Positions 41,958 through 51,789 are shown, counted from the stretch's first letter. The stretch: 64,000 nt of DNA from Candidatus Brocadia pituitae (GCA_017347445.1 AP021856.1:938613-1002612), one strand, 5' to 3'. A program made the numbers and translations. The notes: generated from the letters alone by a model not told the origin.

Positions 41958-42928
41958 ACACTGATTACGACGTGATTATTGTCGGCGGAGGACCGGCTGC
42001 CCTTGCTGCGGCCGTTTATACCTGCCGTGCCTTATTGAAGACCGTGATCTTTGAAAAACAATATGTGGGCGGGCAGTTGGTTGGCACCGATCTGATTGAG
42101 AATTATCCGGGTTTTCCTGAAGTTATCAGCGGTGTTGACTTGATACAGCGCATGGAAGCCCAGGCCAGACGATTTGGCGTCGAGATACGGTATGAAGAGG
42201 TCATGAAATTACAGGTCGAAAACGGCCTTAAAATTGTGACGACCGATACGGGCACCTATGGAAGCCACGCTGTTATCTTAGCCGCTGGTGCAGAACCAAA
42301 AAAATTGGGCGTGCCTGGTGAAAAAGAATTGTATGGGAAAGGGGTGAGTTATTGCGCTACCTGCGACGGCGCATTCTTCCGGGGGAAGGACGTTGTTGTC
42401 GTCGGGGGAGGTGATTCTGCAATAACGGAGGCTATCTTCCTGACCAAATACGCAAACACCGTAAACATTATCCACAGAAGGGGTGAGTTCAGGGCCACAA
42501 AAATTTATCTGGATGAAGCGATGTCAAATCCAAAGATCAAGGTTGCCTTTAATACTATCATTGAAAGTATTCATGGGCAGGATAAGGTGGATGGTATCGT
42601 AGCCCAAAATGTTATAACAAAAGACAAGAAAGAGATGCCGTGTCAGGGGGTGTTTGTTTTCATTGGAAGCGTGCCCAACACGGGTTTTTTAGGCGATTTA
42701 CTCTGTGTGGACGTCGGGTGTCATATTGAAACGAATATCCACATGGAAACATCCATAGAAGGGTTGTATGCCGTTGGTGACATCAGGAAAAATTCGTACC
42801 GGCAGATTGCAACTGCCATAGGAGAGGGAGTTACCGCCGCAATTGCTGCGGAACATAAGCTTTCCGAATTAAGGGCATTAGGCAAAGAGAAAAAAATTGA
42901 TTTAGGAAAAACAAAAAAGGAGGATTGA
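41954..42928 (+). CDS. trxB: Thioredoxin reductase-like flavoprotein
   Basis: The 324-residue enzyme has FAD-binding IVGGGPAALAA (9-19), the redox-active CATCDG (134-139), NAD(P)H-binding VVVGGGDSAITEA and the C-terminal FAD motif GLYAVGDIRK. It starts at GTG inside the cytochrome stop codon. The context of rubredoxin, cytochrome and ferritin-like proteins suggests it may reduce one of these instead of, or in addition to, thioredoxin. The NADPH-specific HRR motif seems present (HRRGEFRA). Confidence 0.92.
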   Translation: MNTDYDVIIVGGGPAALAAAVYTCRALLKTVIFEKQYVGGQLVGTDLIENYPGFPEVISGVDLIQRMEAQARRFGVEIRYEEVMKLQVENGLKIVTTDTGTYGSHAVILAAGAEPKKLGVPGEKELYGKGVSYCATCDGAFFRGKDVVVVGGGDSAITEAIFLTKYANTVNIIHRRGEFRATKIYLDEAMSNPKIKVAFNTIIESIHGQDKVDGIVAQNVITKDKKEMPCQGVFVFIGSVPNTGFLGDLLCVDVGCHIETNIHMETSIEGLYAVGDIRKNSYRQIATAIGEGVTAAIAAEHKLSELRALGKEKKIDLGKTKKED

Positions 42929-43381
42929 ATGGCTACGTTGGATGTAAAAGAAATTATAAAACAGGCTGCACAGCAAGAGGATAAGGCGTATAAATTTTAT
43001 ATGGATGCATTAAAATTTGTTAAAGACCCGGCATCGCAGATATGGTTAAAGGAACTTGCTGATGAAGAGCTAAAGCATAAGGAGATGTTGCAGAATTTTG
43101 ATGTCGCCAAGGTGAAAAAATTTGAGCCGGAAAAAATTCATGATCTGCATATTACCGAATATCTGGTAGATAAAGATATTACTGAAGTTAAAAATTTTCA
43201 GGATGTATTGATTGTAGCAATGAAGAAGGAGCAAAAATCCTATAATTTCTATGTAGGAATGGCCAAATCCTCTGACAATCCAGACATGAAAAACTTATGC
43301 AAAATTCTGGCACAGGAAGAACTCAAGCACAAACACAAGCTCGAGCTGTATTATGATGATAATATATACCAATGGGACTAA
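42929..43381 (+). CDS. Ferritin-like (rubrerythrin-type) diiron protein, B
   Basis: A 150-residue four-helix protein with QAAQQEDKAYKFYMDAL, LADEELKHKEML, AMKKEQKSYNFYVGMA and LAQEELKHKHKL, the repeated E..Y and ExxH ligands of the family. It begins directly after the trxB stop (TGAATG). Together with protein A it brackets the redox cluster. Confidence 0.87.
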   Translation: MATLDVKEIIKQAAQQEDKAYKFYMDALKFVKDPASQIWLKELADEELKHKEMLQNFDVAKVKKFEPEKIHDLHITEYLVDKDITEVKNFQDVLIVAMKKEQKSYNFYVGMAKSSDNPDMKNLCKILAQEELKHKHKLELYYDDNIYQWD

Positions 43382-43438
43382 TGCGTTGTCGTGGACTTGC
43401 GCACGCCTTTCCAATTAAAACAGCCTGTGAATAAAACT

Positions 43439-43471
43439 AACCCTGTCAGAGTTTAAAACCCTGACAGGGTT
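43439..43471. terminator. Palindrome after the redox operon
   Basis: AACCCTGTCAG and CTGACAGGGTT flank a ten-base centre rich in A/T. A stable hairpin and possible terminator. This sequence type is also a common intergenic palindrome, so function is uncertain. Confidence 0.5.
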
Positions 43472-44380
43472 GACTTACGAATTCTCACGCCTCAGATTTT
43501 GCTTTTTCCGACTCGTTCTGGCCCAGTATAATCGGTATACCCTATCTTAAAAGCATTCCGTTTTCCTGTTTTATTTCCCCACACAGCAGTACGTTTCCCA
43601 GAAATCAGGTAAAATTAAATTTTCAACAGAAATGTTTAAAAGTTATACGTTGTTTCCTGACAAGAATACGGATAATTAACAAAAATACCGGTAAATCAGG
43701 GTGTTTTTGTTGCAGGCACATCGGTTTTCACATCCTTTATGGCAATGGATAGAGAGGTAATTTATCTATTTTCATGCCCTTCTGTGTATTGGTAAAGTAA
43801 CAATAGTTTATAAAGCTTTACCTTACTACAGGATAAGGCTGCCATCCCTATTAAGACCAAAAACTATCGTCACCAAAGCCATTTCAACAGTGGCAGAAAT
43901 ATTGGTATAGGGGTTGCTCAGATTAGAGGCCTGTCTCATGAAGTTTTTGACATCTGACTATTTCCCAGTGCTCTTTTCCGAAGAAGTTTTAAACCGGAAA
44001 GAGCCCAAATCTAAAAAATTTTCCGTTTCAGAAGAAAAATTGGAAAATATTCGAAATGAGATGAAATGGTTATTGGAAAAAATGGAGGTAACCAATGCGA
44101 CCCGGCACAAAGCGAAGCTGAACAAGTCGCCGGGCATCGTATCGGTAATTATGGCAGACGAGCGTGTTTAAAGATTCGGTGGAAAGCGATTTCCAGACAA
44201 CGCTCGACATCTCTTGTCTCCCTTTGGGTTCCCCACGGCATCACAGGCGCTGAGCAGGGTGGAAGATTGGGACAGGAATATGGCCTGGACTGAAGGCGGA
44301 TTCAGTTATCATTTCAACATTTGAATAAACAATGCAATGCAGACCACTCAAGCACAAGGCATTAAGCAGTATTGAAAAAA

Positions 44381-44516
44381 CACGGACAAGCATGCAGACT
44401 GGGTCAAATGAGTATTTTGCGGTCATATATAGCAGTTGTAAATTTACACACTACAATATGATGTACAGCAATCTCTAAAAAATGGCCATTTGACCCAGTC
44501 TGATGGCTTGTCCGTG
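44381..44516. repeat. MITE-like pair of 30-bp inverted repeats
   Basis: CACGGACAAGCATGCAGACT (and ten further bases, 44381-44410) is repeated in inverted form at 44487-44516 with only about three differences. The enclosed 76 bases have no coding frame. The pair looks like the ends of a miniature transposable element. Confidence 0.6.
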
Positions 44517-44910
44517 ACACCCCGTTAGATTATAACGACTCCGTGTCAAGTTTATAAATCCACGAATTGTGAGCCGCATGAGTATACATCCATAGTTGCT
44601 TCAACGAACTGATTGTCTCCGACACCTTTTCGGCTTTTGAAATGACACTACAATACGAAAATTCCGGACATGGGCATATTCAGGGTGTCAAGATGGAGGC
44701 GAAGATCGCTATAAGCAACGGAAAATTATTTATTTATGAACTATACCTTTCAGAATGCAGAAGATGGGGACGGAGAGGGAAAACAACCGCCCATTCAGCA
44801 CAAAGCACAAGAGCAATTTTGGGGTGGGCGTACATCTATCAGTTTTAAGAACTAGCAAAGCGGGAGATGCTCTTTTCACCCCTTCGGGGCTGATTGTGGC
44901 CGTTATGCTA

Positions 44911-46118
44911 GTGTGGTGTCCCGTAAATAGCTAGACATAATTGGAGAAAGGTGCTATGATTTGTGGCATGGCGAGAACCAGTCCATCAGTGGAATTGTCG
45001 GCTGCGGATCAAATGCGGCTGCAGCAGTGGCAGTCGGCTCACGGCACGCCGCAGCAGGTCGCGTTGCGGTGTCGGTTGGTCTTGGCCGCTGCGGCGGGAC
45101 AACAAGACTTGGCCATCGCTTCTGCCTATGGAGTCAACCGCCATACCGCCGCACTGTGGCGGGGGCGAGTTTTGGAAGCCGGGATCAACGCGGTCTGGGA
45201 GACAAAAGCCGGTCGGGGTCGTAAACCGCAGTATGACCTGTCCCAGCGCGATGCGCTGATTGCCGCCACCTTGCAGACCAAGCCCAAGGGCATGACCCAC
45301 TGGAGTTGCCGACTGATGGCCAATGCCCAAGGCGTGAGCAAGAACACGGTCAACCGGCTCTGGCAATTGCATAACCTCAAGCCGCACCTCAGCCGAACCT
45401 TTAAGCTGTCGCGGGATTCGAAGTTTGTGGAGAAGCTGACCGATGTGGTAGGTTTGTATCTGAATCCGCCGCAGAAGGCACTGGTACTATGTGTCGATGG
45501 GAAGAGTCAGATTCAGGCGTTGGATCGGACACAGCCCGGACTGCCGTTGAAGAAGGGTCGGTGTGGCACGATAACCCACGACTACAAGCGCCACGGCACG
45601 ACTACGCTCTTTGCCGCTTTAAGTTTGTTGGACGGCAAAGTGATCGGGCAGTGCCAAGCCCGACACCGCCATCAGGAGTTTCTGAAATTCCTGCGGCGGT
45701 TGGACCGGGAGTTTCCTGGGGAGCAACAACTGCATCTGGTGCTGGACAATTACGGCACGCACAAGACACCGCAGGTGCAAGCCTGGCTGAGAACCCATCG
45801 GCGGTTTGTGCCCCACTTCATTCCCACCAGTTCGAGTTGGCTGAACGTGGTGGAGCGGTGGTTTGGGGAGTTAACAGAGAAAGCGATCCGGCGCGGTGCT
45901 TTTGTCAGCGTTCCAGAATTGGTGCAGACCATCGAAACCTTTCTCGCCGCCTGGAATGCCAACCCGCAGCCGTTTGTCTGGACGGCCAAGTTGGAGGACA
46001 TCCTCCGTAAGATCGAGCGGGCTCGGGCCAAGCTGGAGTCCATCCAGCCTGGCTGCATGCAGCCACGGCGCCAAAAACGGGAAGAGTGATATGTCTAGTT
46101 ATTTACGGGACACCACAC
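44911..46118 (+). mobile_element. IS630-family insertion sequence, complete
   Basis: The 29-bp terminal inverted repeats GTGTGGTGTCCCGTAAATAG... (44911-44939) and its complement (46090-46118) differ at one base. TA duplicates flank the element (44909-44910 and 46119-46120), the target duplication of IS630. Its G+C content is clearly higher than its surroundings, a sign of recent arrival. It interrupts an intergenic repeat of which an empty copy exists near 48485. Confidence 0.93.
44941..46089 (+). CDS. IS630-family transposase
   Basis: The 382-residue DDE transposase (start possibly at the internal ATG 44956 or 44968) has an N-terminal helix-turn-helix region (LAIASAYGVNRHTAALWRGR), a winged part (MTHWSCRLMANAQGVSKNTV), and the catalytic Asp/Asp/Glu in CVDGKSQIQALDR, LVLDNYGTHK and WLNVVERWFGEL. 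No frameshift; the element is probably active or recently so. Confidence 0.93.
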   Translation: MEKGAMICGMARTSPSVELSAADQMRLQQWQSAHGTPQQVALRCRLVLAAAAGQQDLAIASAYGVNRHTAALWRGRVLEAGINAVWETKAGRGRKPQYDLSQRDALIAATLQTKPKGMTHWSCRLMANAQGVSKNTVNRLWQLHNLKPHLSRTFKLSRDSKFVEKLTDVVGLYLNPPQKALVLCVDGKSQIQALDRTQPGLPLKKGRCGTITHDYKRHGTTTLFAALSLLDGKVIGQCQARHRHQEFLKFLRRLDREFPGEQQLHLVLDNYGTHKTPQVQAWLRTHRRFVPHFIPTSSSWLNVVERWFGELTEKAIRRGAFVSVPELVQTIETFLAAWNANPQPFVWTAKLEDILRKIERARAKLESIQPGCMQPRRQKREE

Positions 46119-46210
46119 TAGTTTAGGGGGGGATCACGCCATAAGTGCTAAGTTGTTTTTGATATTTTTTACAGGGAATCCAATATCGAGTATCGAACAA
46201 GGAACAATGA

Positions 46211-46321
46211 ATGCCGAAGGATAAGAGGATATTTGATCTTGAAGAACGCTTCATAGAATTTGCCGTAAGAATTATTCGTGCAGCAGCATCCTTGTCAAAA
46301 ACAAGGGCGGGAAATCACTGA
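46211..46321 (+). pseudogene. Four-helix-bundle (IVS/S23-type) protein fragment
   Basis: MPKDKRIFDLEERFIEFAVR continues with IIRAAASLSKTRAGNH and a stop. It matches the first 36 residues of the four-helix-bundle proteins often encoded by 23S rRNA intervening sequences (normally about 120 residues). The upstream TCGAGTATCGAACAAGGAA repeat also occurs near 14265 and, inverted, near 48660. Confidence 0.65.
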
Positions 46322-46356
46322 AAATGAATTTCAAAAGATTGTGGTGACGCTGCGTT

Positions 46357-48387
46357 ATGAATAAGCAAAAGAGGCTATTTCGCATAGTGTTCGGAGTGGG
46401 AATGCTGGTCATTTTTGCAATCTCCCGTATTTGTTATTCAGCATCAGAGGAATCGGCTGAGTCAGAAACCATGAGCGAAGACACCATGCTTTTCCAGGAA
46501 ATACCATCGGTCTTCGGCGCCTCAAAGTATGAGCAGAAGGTAACCGAGGCCCCTTCATCAATAAGTATCATTACCGCTGATGAGATAAAAAAATACGGCT
46601 ACCGGAATTTTGCTGAGATTTTGAGGAGTATACGGGGATTTCATCTGACCTACGATAGAATTTATCATTATCTTGGGACAAGGGGTTTTGGATTACCAAG
46701 GGATTATAATACCCGTGTCCTTCTGCTCATTGACGGCCACCGGACAAATGACAATGTCTACGATCAGGCAATGCTCGGAACAGAATTTCCCCTTGATATT
46801 GACCTCATTGACCGGGTAGAGATCATCCGTGGTTCTGGTTCTTCGCTGTATGGATCCAATGCATTTTTTGCCGTCATCAACGTGCTTACCAGAAAGGGAA
46901 GGGACGTCAAGGGCTTCGAGACTTCCGGAGAAGCCGGAAGTTATGAAACCTATAAGAGTCGTTTCAGTTACGGCAACCGATTCCAGAATGGACTGGAGAT
47001 GCTCCTTTCCGGCTCTTACTATGACAGTGGAGGACACGACAGATTGTTCTTTCAGGAATATGATGATCCTCAGACAAACAACGGTGTTGCGGAAGACCTG
47101 GATTATCAGCGATTGGGCAGTTTTTTTGCCGAAATCTCATTTCGTGACTTTACCTTGCAAGGAAATTATTCTCAGAGAAAGAAAGGTATTCCGACCGCGT
47201 CCTGGGGAACCGTATTTAACGAAGATGAATATTTTTTTGATGAAAATGCCTGGGCCGATTTGAAGTTCGAGCACGTTTACGACGAACAATTAGGGGTTTT
47301 GGCGCGGATCAGCTACAATCATTCCTATTTCGACGGGAAATATCCCTATGAATCAGGAAATGCCAATTCTGGTATAGATACCTATCGCGATCTCACTACA
47401 GGCCGGTGGCTCCGAAGTGAGATACAGGCTACCAAAACCCTCTTTGATGTGCACAAAGTGACAGGGGGCATCGACTACCAATATAATCTTCGCCAGGATC
47501 AGCTTAACGAAAATGAAAGCGTTGCCGACGGTGTGACTCTTGACGACCGCCGCGATTCACAGTATGCGGGAATTTACCTGCAGGATGAATTTCCCCTCCT
47601 TGATACCCTCACCTTAAATACCGGTGTCCGTTTTGATTATTACGACCTCTTCGGAGGTACCATCAATCCGCATGGCGCCCTCATTTATAATCCCTTTGAG
47701 AAGACTATATTCAAGTTTATTTATGGCCGGGCATTTCGTTCCCCGAATGCATTTGAGCTCTACTACAATGATGGTGGTTTTTCACAAAAGCCCAACCCCG
47801 ATCTCGACACAGAAACCATCGATAGCTATGAAGCTGTGTACGAGCAATACCTGGGAAAGAGCTATCGCGGAACGATCGTTATTTTTTATAATTCCATGAA
47901 AGACCTCATTAGTTTAACAACCGATCCAGGCGATGGCCTTCTGGTTTTTAATAATGTAGATAATGTTGACGCAAAAGGGATTGAGCTGGAAATGGAGGGA
48001 AAATGGCCTGGCGGTCATGAGGGCAGAATCAGTTACACCCTTCAGGAAACGGAAAACAAAGAGACGGGTAAAACCGTGGTAAATTCTCCGGAACATCTGC
48101 TCAAGCTTAATCTCATTGGCGCATTGCTCAAAGAAAAGGTCTTTTTGGGAGTGGAGGAACAGTACACGGGCAGGAGAAAAACTGTTTCAGATAATTTTGC
48201 AGAAGACTTTTTCATCACCAACGTAACCTTGTATACAAGGAATATATTTAAGACGCTGGAAATTTCAGGCAGCGTCTATAATGTGTTTGACAAAAGATAT
48301 GATGATCCGGGGGATGATGCGCAATTGCAGGATGTGATCGAACAGGACGGACGGACGTTCCGGTTCAAGCTTACGTATGCTTTTTAA
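46357..48387 (+). CDS. TonB-dependent outer-membrane receptor
   Basis: The 676-residue protein has a signal peptide (LVIFAISRICYSA). The plug domain follows: EQKVTEAPSSISIITADEIKKYGYRNFAEILRSIRG and LLIDGHRTNDNVYDQA, DRVEIIRGSGSSLYGSNAFFAVINVLTRKG. The beta-barrel ends with Phe (LTYAF), as required for outer-membrane insertion. No substrate can be read from it. It precedes an orphan periplasmic binding protein and a two-component system, which suggests a shared sensing or uptake role. Confidence 0.92.
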   Translation: MNKQKRLFRIVFGVGMLVIFAISRICYSASEESAESETMSEDTMLFQEIPSVFGASKYEQKVTEAPSSISIITADEIKKYGYRNFAEILRSIRGFHLTYDRIYHYLGTRGFGLPRDYNTRVLLLIDGHRTNDNVYDQAMLGTEFPLDIDLIDRVEIIRGSGSSLYGSNAFFAVINVLTRKGRDVKGFETSGEAGSYETYKSRFSYGNRFQNGLEMLLSGSYYDSGGHDRLFFQEYDDPQTNNGVAEDLDYQRLGSFFAEISFRDFTLQGNYSQRKKGIPTASWGTVFNEDEYFFDENAWADLKFEHVYDEQLGVLARISYNHSYFDGKYPYESGNANSGIDTYRDLTTGRWLRSEIQATKTLFDVHKVTGGIDYQYNLRQDQLNENESVADGVTLDDRRDSQYAGIYLQDEFPLLDTLTLNTGVRFDYYDLFGGTINPHGALIYNPFEKTIFKFIYGRAFRSPNAFELYYNDGGFSQKPNPDLDTETIDSYEAVYEQYLGKSYRGTIVIFYNSMKDLISLTTDPGDGLLVFNNVDNVDAKGIELEMEGKWPGGHEGRISYTLQETENKETGKTVVNSPEHLLKLNLIGALLKEKVFLGVEEQYTGRRKTVSDNFAEDFFITNVTLYTRNIFKTLEISGSVYNVFDKRYDDPGDDAQLQDVIEQDGRTFRFKLTYAF

Positions 48388-48755
48388 CACAACATGGTTG
48401 CAGAGCGATGAGGCTCGTCGCTCAAACATTTCGGTTCAACGGGGGTGGCTGAACCAGAGAAAACATTACGTGGCGGGATGTTTTTTTCTCCCCTTCAGAG
48501 TTGATTGTGGTCGTTACGCGAGTTCCGGGGGGGCACCCCATAAGCGCTGGCGTCAAAGTATGAACCCCTGATTCTTGAGAATGACGGGCCTATTTCTCTT
48601 TTTGTAATAAGCGTAAAAACCGCGACACAAAGGGAGGTAAGAAAACTTCATAATTCAAAATTCCTTGTTCGATACTCGTTATTCGATACACGGTTACATT
48701 AATCGATAATTTTCATTTAGCGCTTACGGGGTGAAGCCCCCTGACAATTGCGATC
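48388..48755. other. Gap after the TonB receptor with repeats
   Basis: At about 48485-48555 lies an uninterrupted copy of the repeat into which the IS630 element is inserted (CCCCTTCAGAGTTGATTGTGG ... CCCCATAAGCGCTGG). At 48655-48690 lies an inverted copy of the TCGAACAAGGAAT repeat. At 48717-48745 the AGCGCTTACGGGGTGAAGCCCC half appears again. No gene. Confidence 0.6.
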
Positions 48756-49706
48756 ATGGGTACTGGTAAAACAATAAGCATTACGAAACGGGCGATGGTC
48801 GCACTTTTTGTATTGTGCATCATGGTGAGTGCTGTTTACGCGAAAGACGTTAAGAATGTAGCTCTTTTAAGCAATAGCACCGTGCCCTATAAGGATGTCT
48901 TTACAGGGTTTCAAAGCTATCTCAGCAAGCATGGAGCGAAGGTAAATTACCATATACATATCATGGACGATGATATATTCAAACCAAAGCAGGTTATTCA
49001 AAAAATGAAAGAGGAAAAAACAGATGTAATATTTGTCGTGGGAAATAAAGCTGCAGATGTAGCTCTGGATTATAGTGCCGACACGCCCGTAGTCTTCAGC
49101 ATGATTTTAAAGAATAAGAAGCTCAGGAATGCAAAAAACGCAACGGGCGTGATACTCGAATTTCCTGTAGAAACGGAGTTTTCATTTTTAAGACAGATGC
49201 TTCCGGAAGTCAGAAGGATTGGAGTTGTTTATAATCCAAAGGAAAACAGCGAGAAAATTGCCGTAGCTGAAGGCGTAGCAAAAGAAATGGGACTTGTTCT
49301 CTATGCCCAGGAGGTGAATAACCCGAAAGCCCTGCCAAATGCATTAAAAAACATAGCGAAACACAGTGATGTATTATGGGGAATATCAGACAGCCTGGTG
49401 CTCAATGCCCAGACAGCAAAGCAAATCCTGCTCTTTTCGTTCAGGAATAACATCCCCTTTTGCGGCCTGAGCCCAAGTTGGGTGGAGGCTGGAGCACTCT
49501 ACTCCCTTGGCTGGGATTATACCGATATTGGGACTCAGGGCGGAGAGGCTGCGTGGAAGATACGTCAGGGAAATGAACCGAACGATGTGCCCGTTGTCGC
49601 TCCCCGCACGATACGGTATTCATTGAATCTGAAGACAGCAAAGCACATGAAAATAAAGATCACAGAAGAATTAATTAGCAATGCTCATCAGGTATTTAAG
49701 GAGTAA
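48756..49706 (+). CDS. ABC-type substrate-binding protein (PF04392 type), orphan
   Basis: A periplasmic protein of 316 residues with a signal peptide (MVALFVLCIMVSAVYA). The body follows the ABC_sub_bind pattern: FTGFQSYLSKHGAKV, IFVVGNKAADVAL, TPVVFSMIL, ATGVILEFPVETEFSFLRQMLPEVRRIGVVYNP and FCGLSPSWVEAGALYSLGWDYTDIGTQ. No permease or ATPase is nearby. It lies three bases before the histidine kinase gene, so it likely acts as a sensory input subunit. Ligand unknown. Confidence 0.87.
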   Translation: MGTGKTISITKRAMVALFVLCIMVSAVYAKDVKNVALLSNSTVPYKDVFTGFQSYLSKHGAKVNYHIHIMDDDIFKPKQVIQKMKEEKTDVIFVVGNKAADVALDYSADTPVVFSMILKNKKLRNAKNATGVILEFPVETEFSFLRQMLPEVRRIGVVYNPKENSEKIAVAEGVAKEMGLVLYAQEVNNPKALPNALKNIAKHSDVLWGISDSLVLNAQTAKQILLFSFRNNIPFCGLSPSWVEAGALYSLGWDYTDIGTQGGEAAWKIRQGNEPNDVPVVAPRTIRYSLNLKTAKHMKIKITEELISNAHQVFKE

Positions 49707-49709
49707 TGT

Positions 49710-51342
49710 ATGCATGCCGCACGAGAAAAAAAACGTTTCACCCTTGCCACGAAATTTAATCTTTTAACGATAGGTTTAATCTTGCTTACTGCGGTGGGAC
49801 TCAGCATCTCTCTCATCCGGTCGCAAATTTCGCACTCGTATCGCAACCTGCTGAATCATGGCCTAAGCGTTGCCGCTATGGTAGCACAGAACAGCGAATA
49901 TGGCATCTATACAGAAGACAAAGAAGCCATTGGACAAATCGTCAAAAGCCTTGCCGTGGATGCGGATGTTGCCTATGTATGTCTGTACAAGAAAAAACGG
50001 AAACTGATTTGTGAAAGTTTTCAATCAGAGATGAAAATGCCCGGTCTCCATCATTATAAGAAGGCCTATCGATCCTTAAAAATTCTGAATGAAGAGTTTA
50101 TAAATAAAAAGGACAGTCTCCGGTATATTGACATTTTGGCTCCGGTTATAAGTGCCACCGACAGTGATTCAGTTGACGTTTTAGGAAATGGACAGGGCGT
50201 AACTAAGCAAAAAATTATCGGATATGTCCAACTGGGGTTAACACAGGCCGGGCAGCGGAAGAGGGTCCGTCAAATCATTACAACCACAGGGTATTTTACG
50301 GTTCTCTGCGTTTTAGTGGGTGTTGCAGTTACCCTCTATTTAACAAGAAGAATCACCTTACCAATCAGAGACCTTAATATCGCGACACAAAAGATATCTG
50401 AGGGAATTCTTGTGCAGCATATCAGAACTACAAGCCGTGATGAAATAGCGGAACTTGCGCAGGCCTTCAACCACATGCTGGGACGGTTGCGAAACTTCCG
50501 GAATCAGGTAGAGGAACGTACCACACAACTGGTCCTTGCAAATAAAAAGATGGCACAGGAGATTTCCGAACGTAGACGGGTAGAACGTGCCCTGGAATTA
50601 AAGACGAAGGAACTCAGCCGTTCTAATTCCGAATTAGAGCAGTTTGCCTATATCGTGTCGCATGATTTACAAGATTATGGCCTTCGGTGACCGCCTGCTT
50701 GATAAATGCGGTGAGACGATCAGCAATGACGGGAAGGAATATATCACAAGAATGCAGAACGCATCTCAGCGCATGAAGACGCTGATAACAGACCTGCTGG
50801 TGTTTTCCAGGCTGCGGACAAAGGCTCAACCCTTTACTCAGGTCGATCTTGCCAAGGTAGCACGGGAAGTATTGTCGGATCTGGAAATTAAAATCGAACA
50901 GACCGGGGGTGTCGTAAAATTGGGAGATTTGCCAACTATTGACGCGGATCCTTTGCAGATGCGTCAATTATTTCAGAACCTTATCGGCAATGCATTGAAA
51001 TTTCACCGGAAAGGGGAATCGCCGGTTGTTGACGTACAGGTCTGTATGCTTGACAACCAGGAGGATGGTTCCGGCGGAAATGGTCATGCTGCCTTGTGCC
51101 AGATTACCTTTGAAGACAACGGAATCGGATTTGATGAGAAATATGCGGACCGTATATTCGGCGTGTTTCAACGATTGCATGGACGCGATGAATATGAGGG
51201 AACGGGCATCGGTTTATCCATTTGCCAAAAGATCGTCGAACGTCACGAAGGGACGATAAAAGCAAAAAGTGCGACGGGAAAGGGAGCAAAATTTATCATA
51301 ACACTGCCGGTGAAACAATCAAAAGGAGGAAGCCATGAGTGA
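49710..51342 (+). pseudogene. CHASE8-like/HAMP histidine kinase with frameshift
   Basis: Residues 1-326 hold two membrane helices, a periplasmic CHASE8-like sensor (HGLSVAAMVAQNSEYGIYTEDKEAI), HAMP (RRITLPIRDLNIAT) and a coiled coil up to SNSELEQFAYIVSHDLQ, where the phospho-His stands. The frame then ends at 50690. The kinase continues in another frame from about 50671 (KIMAFGDRLLDKCGE, then NLIGNALKFHRKG, FEDNGIGFDEKYADRIFGVFQRLH, GTGIGLSICQKI). The expected EPLR after HDLQ is missing, fitting a 14-base deletion between AAG repeats. Either a true inactivation or an error in the sequence. Confidence 0.85.
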
Positions 51343-51775
51343 AAAGAAAAAACCCATTACCATTCTGATGGCCGATGACGATCCGGATGATCGCTTTATG
51401 ACGAAGGAGGCGTTCAAGGAGGCAATGCTGATCAACGATCTGCGCTTTGTGGAGGATGGTGAGGAGTTGCTGGAATATCTTTACCATCGCGGCCGGTACT
51501 CTGATCCTGAGAGTGCGCCGAGGCCGGGACTTATCCTGCTGGATCTGAACATGCCCAGGAAAGACGGGCGTGAGGCGCTCTCAGAAATTAAGGCAGATCA
51601 GGATTTGCGCCGTATTCCGATTGTGATCTTAACAACTTCAAAGGCAGAGGAGGATATTGTTCGCACCTATGATCTGGGCTCCAATTCCTACATCACCAAG
51701 CCGGTGTCGTTTGAGTCTCTGGTCACGATCATGAAAGCTCTGTCGAAATACTGGCTGGAAATCGTACTTTTGTAG
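51335..51775 (+). CDS. Response regulator, Rcp1/CheY type, copy 1
   Basis: A single receiver domain of 146 residues with the acidic pocket MADDDPDDRF, phospho-Asp in LILLDLNMPRKDGREAL, TTSKAEEDIV and Lys in SYITKPVSF. There is no output domain. The long loop after helix 1 is typical of regulators paired with CHASE/PAS kinases and phytochromes. It overlaps the kinase gene by eight bases. Confidence 0.92.
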   Translation: MSEKKKPITILMADDDPDDRFMTKEAFKEAMLINDLRFVEDGEELLEYLYHRGRYSDPESAPRPGLILLDLNMPRKDGREALSEIKADQDLRRIPIVILTTSKAEEDIVRTYDLGSNSYITKPVSFESLVTIMKALSKYWLEIVLL

Positions 51776-51789
51776 AAAAGGAGAAAATC

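Larger units (their letters stand above)
43382..44910. other. 1.5-kb gene-poor stretch with repeats
   Basis: A palindrome AACCCTGTCAG/CTGACAGGGTT lies at 43439-43471 and may end the redox operon. An unsupported 85-codon frame (43914-44171) shows no family I know. A 30-bp inverted repeat is at 44381-44516. From about 44870 begins an intergenic repeat interrupted by the IS element. Confidence 0.55.

Noticed and set aside
43439-43471. CRISPR-like palindromic repeat
   Set aside because: A single palindrome without spacers or further copies. No repeat-spacer array was seen in the window.
43914-44171. An 85-codon frame in the gene-poor stretch
   Set aside because: No convincing ribosome binding site, no family resemblance, surrounded by repeat debris.
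44961-46126. Additional frames in the IS630 element, in both strands
   Set aside because: The high G+C content leaves few stops in other frames; only the 382-residue frame has the DDE motifs.
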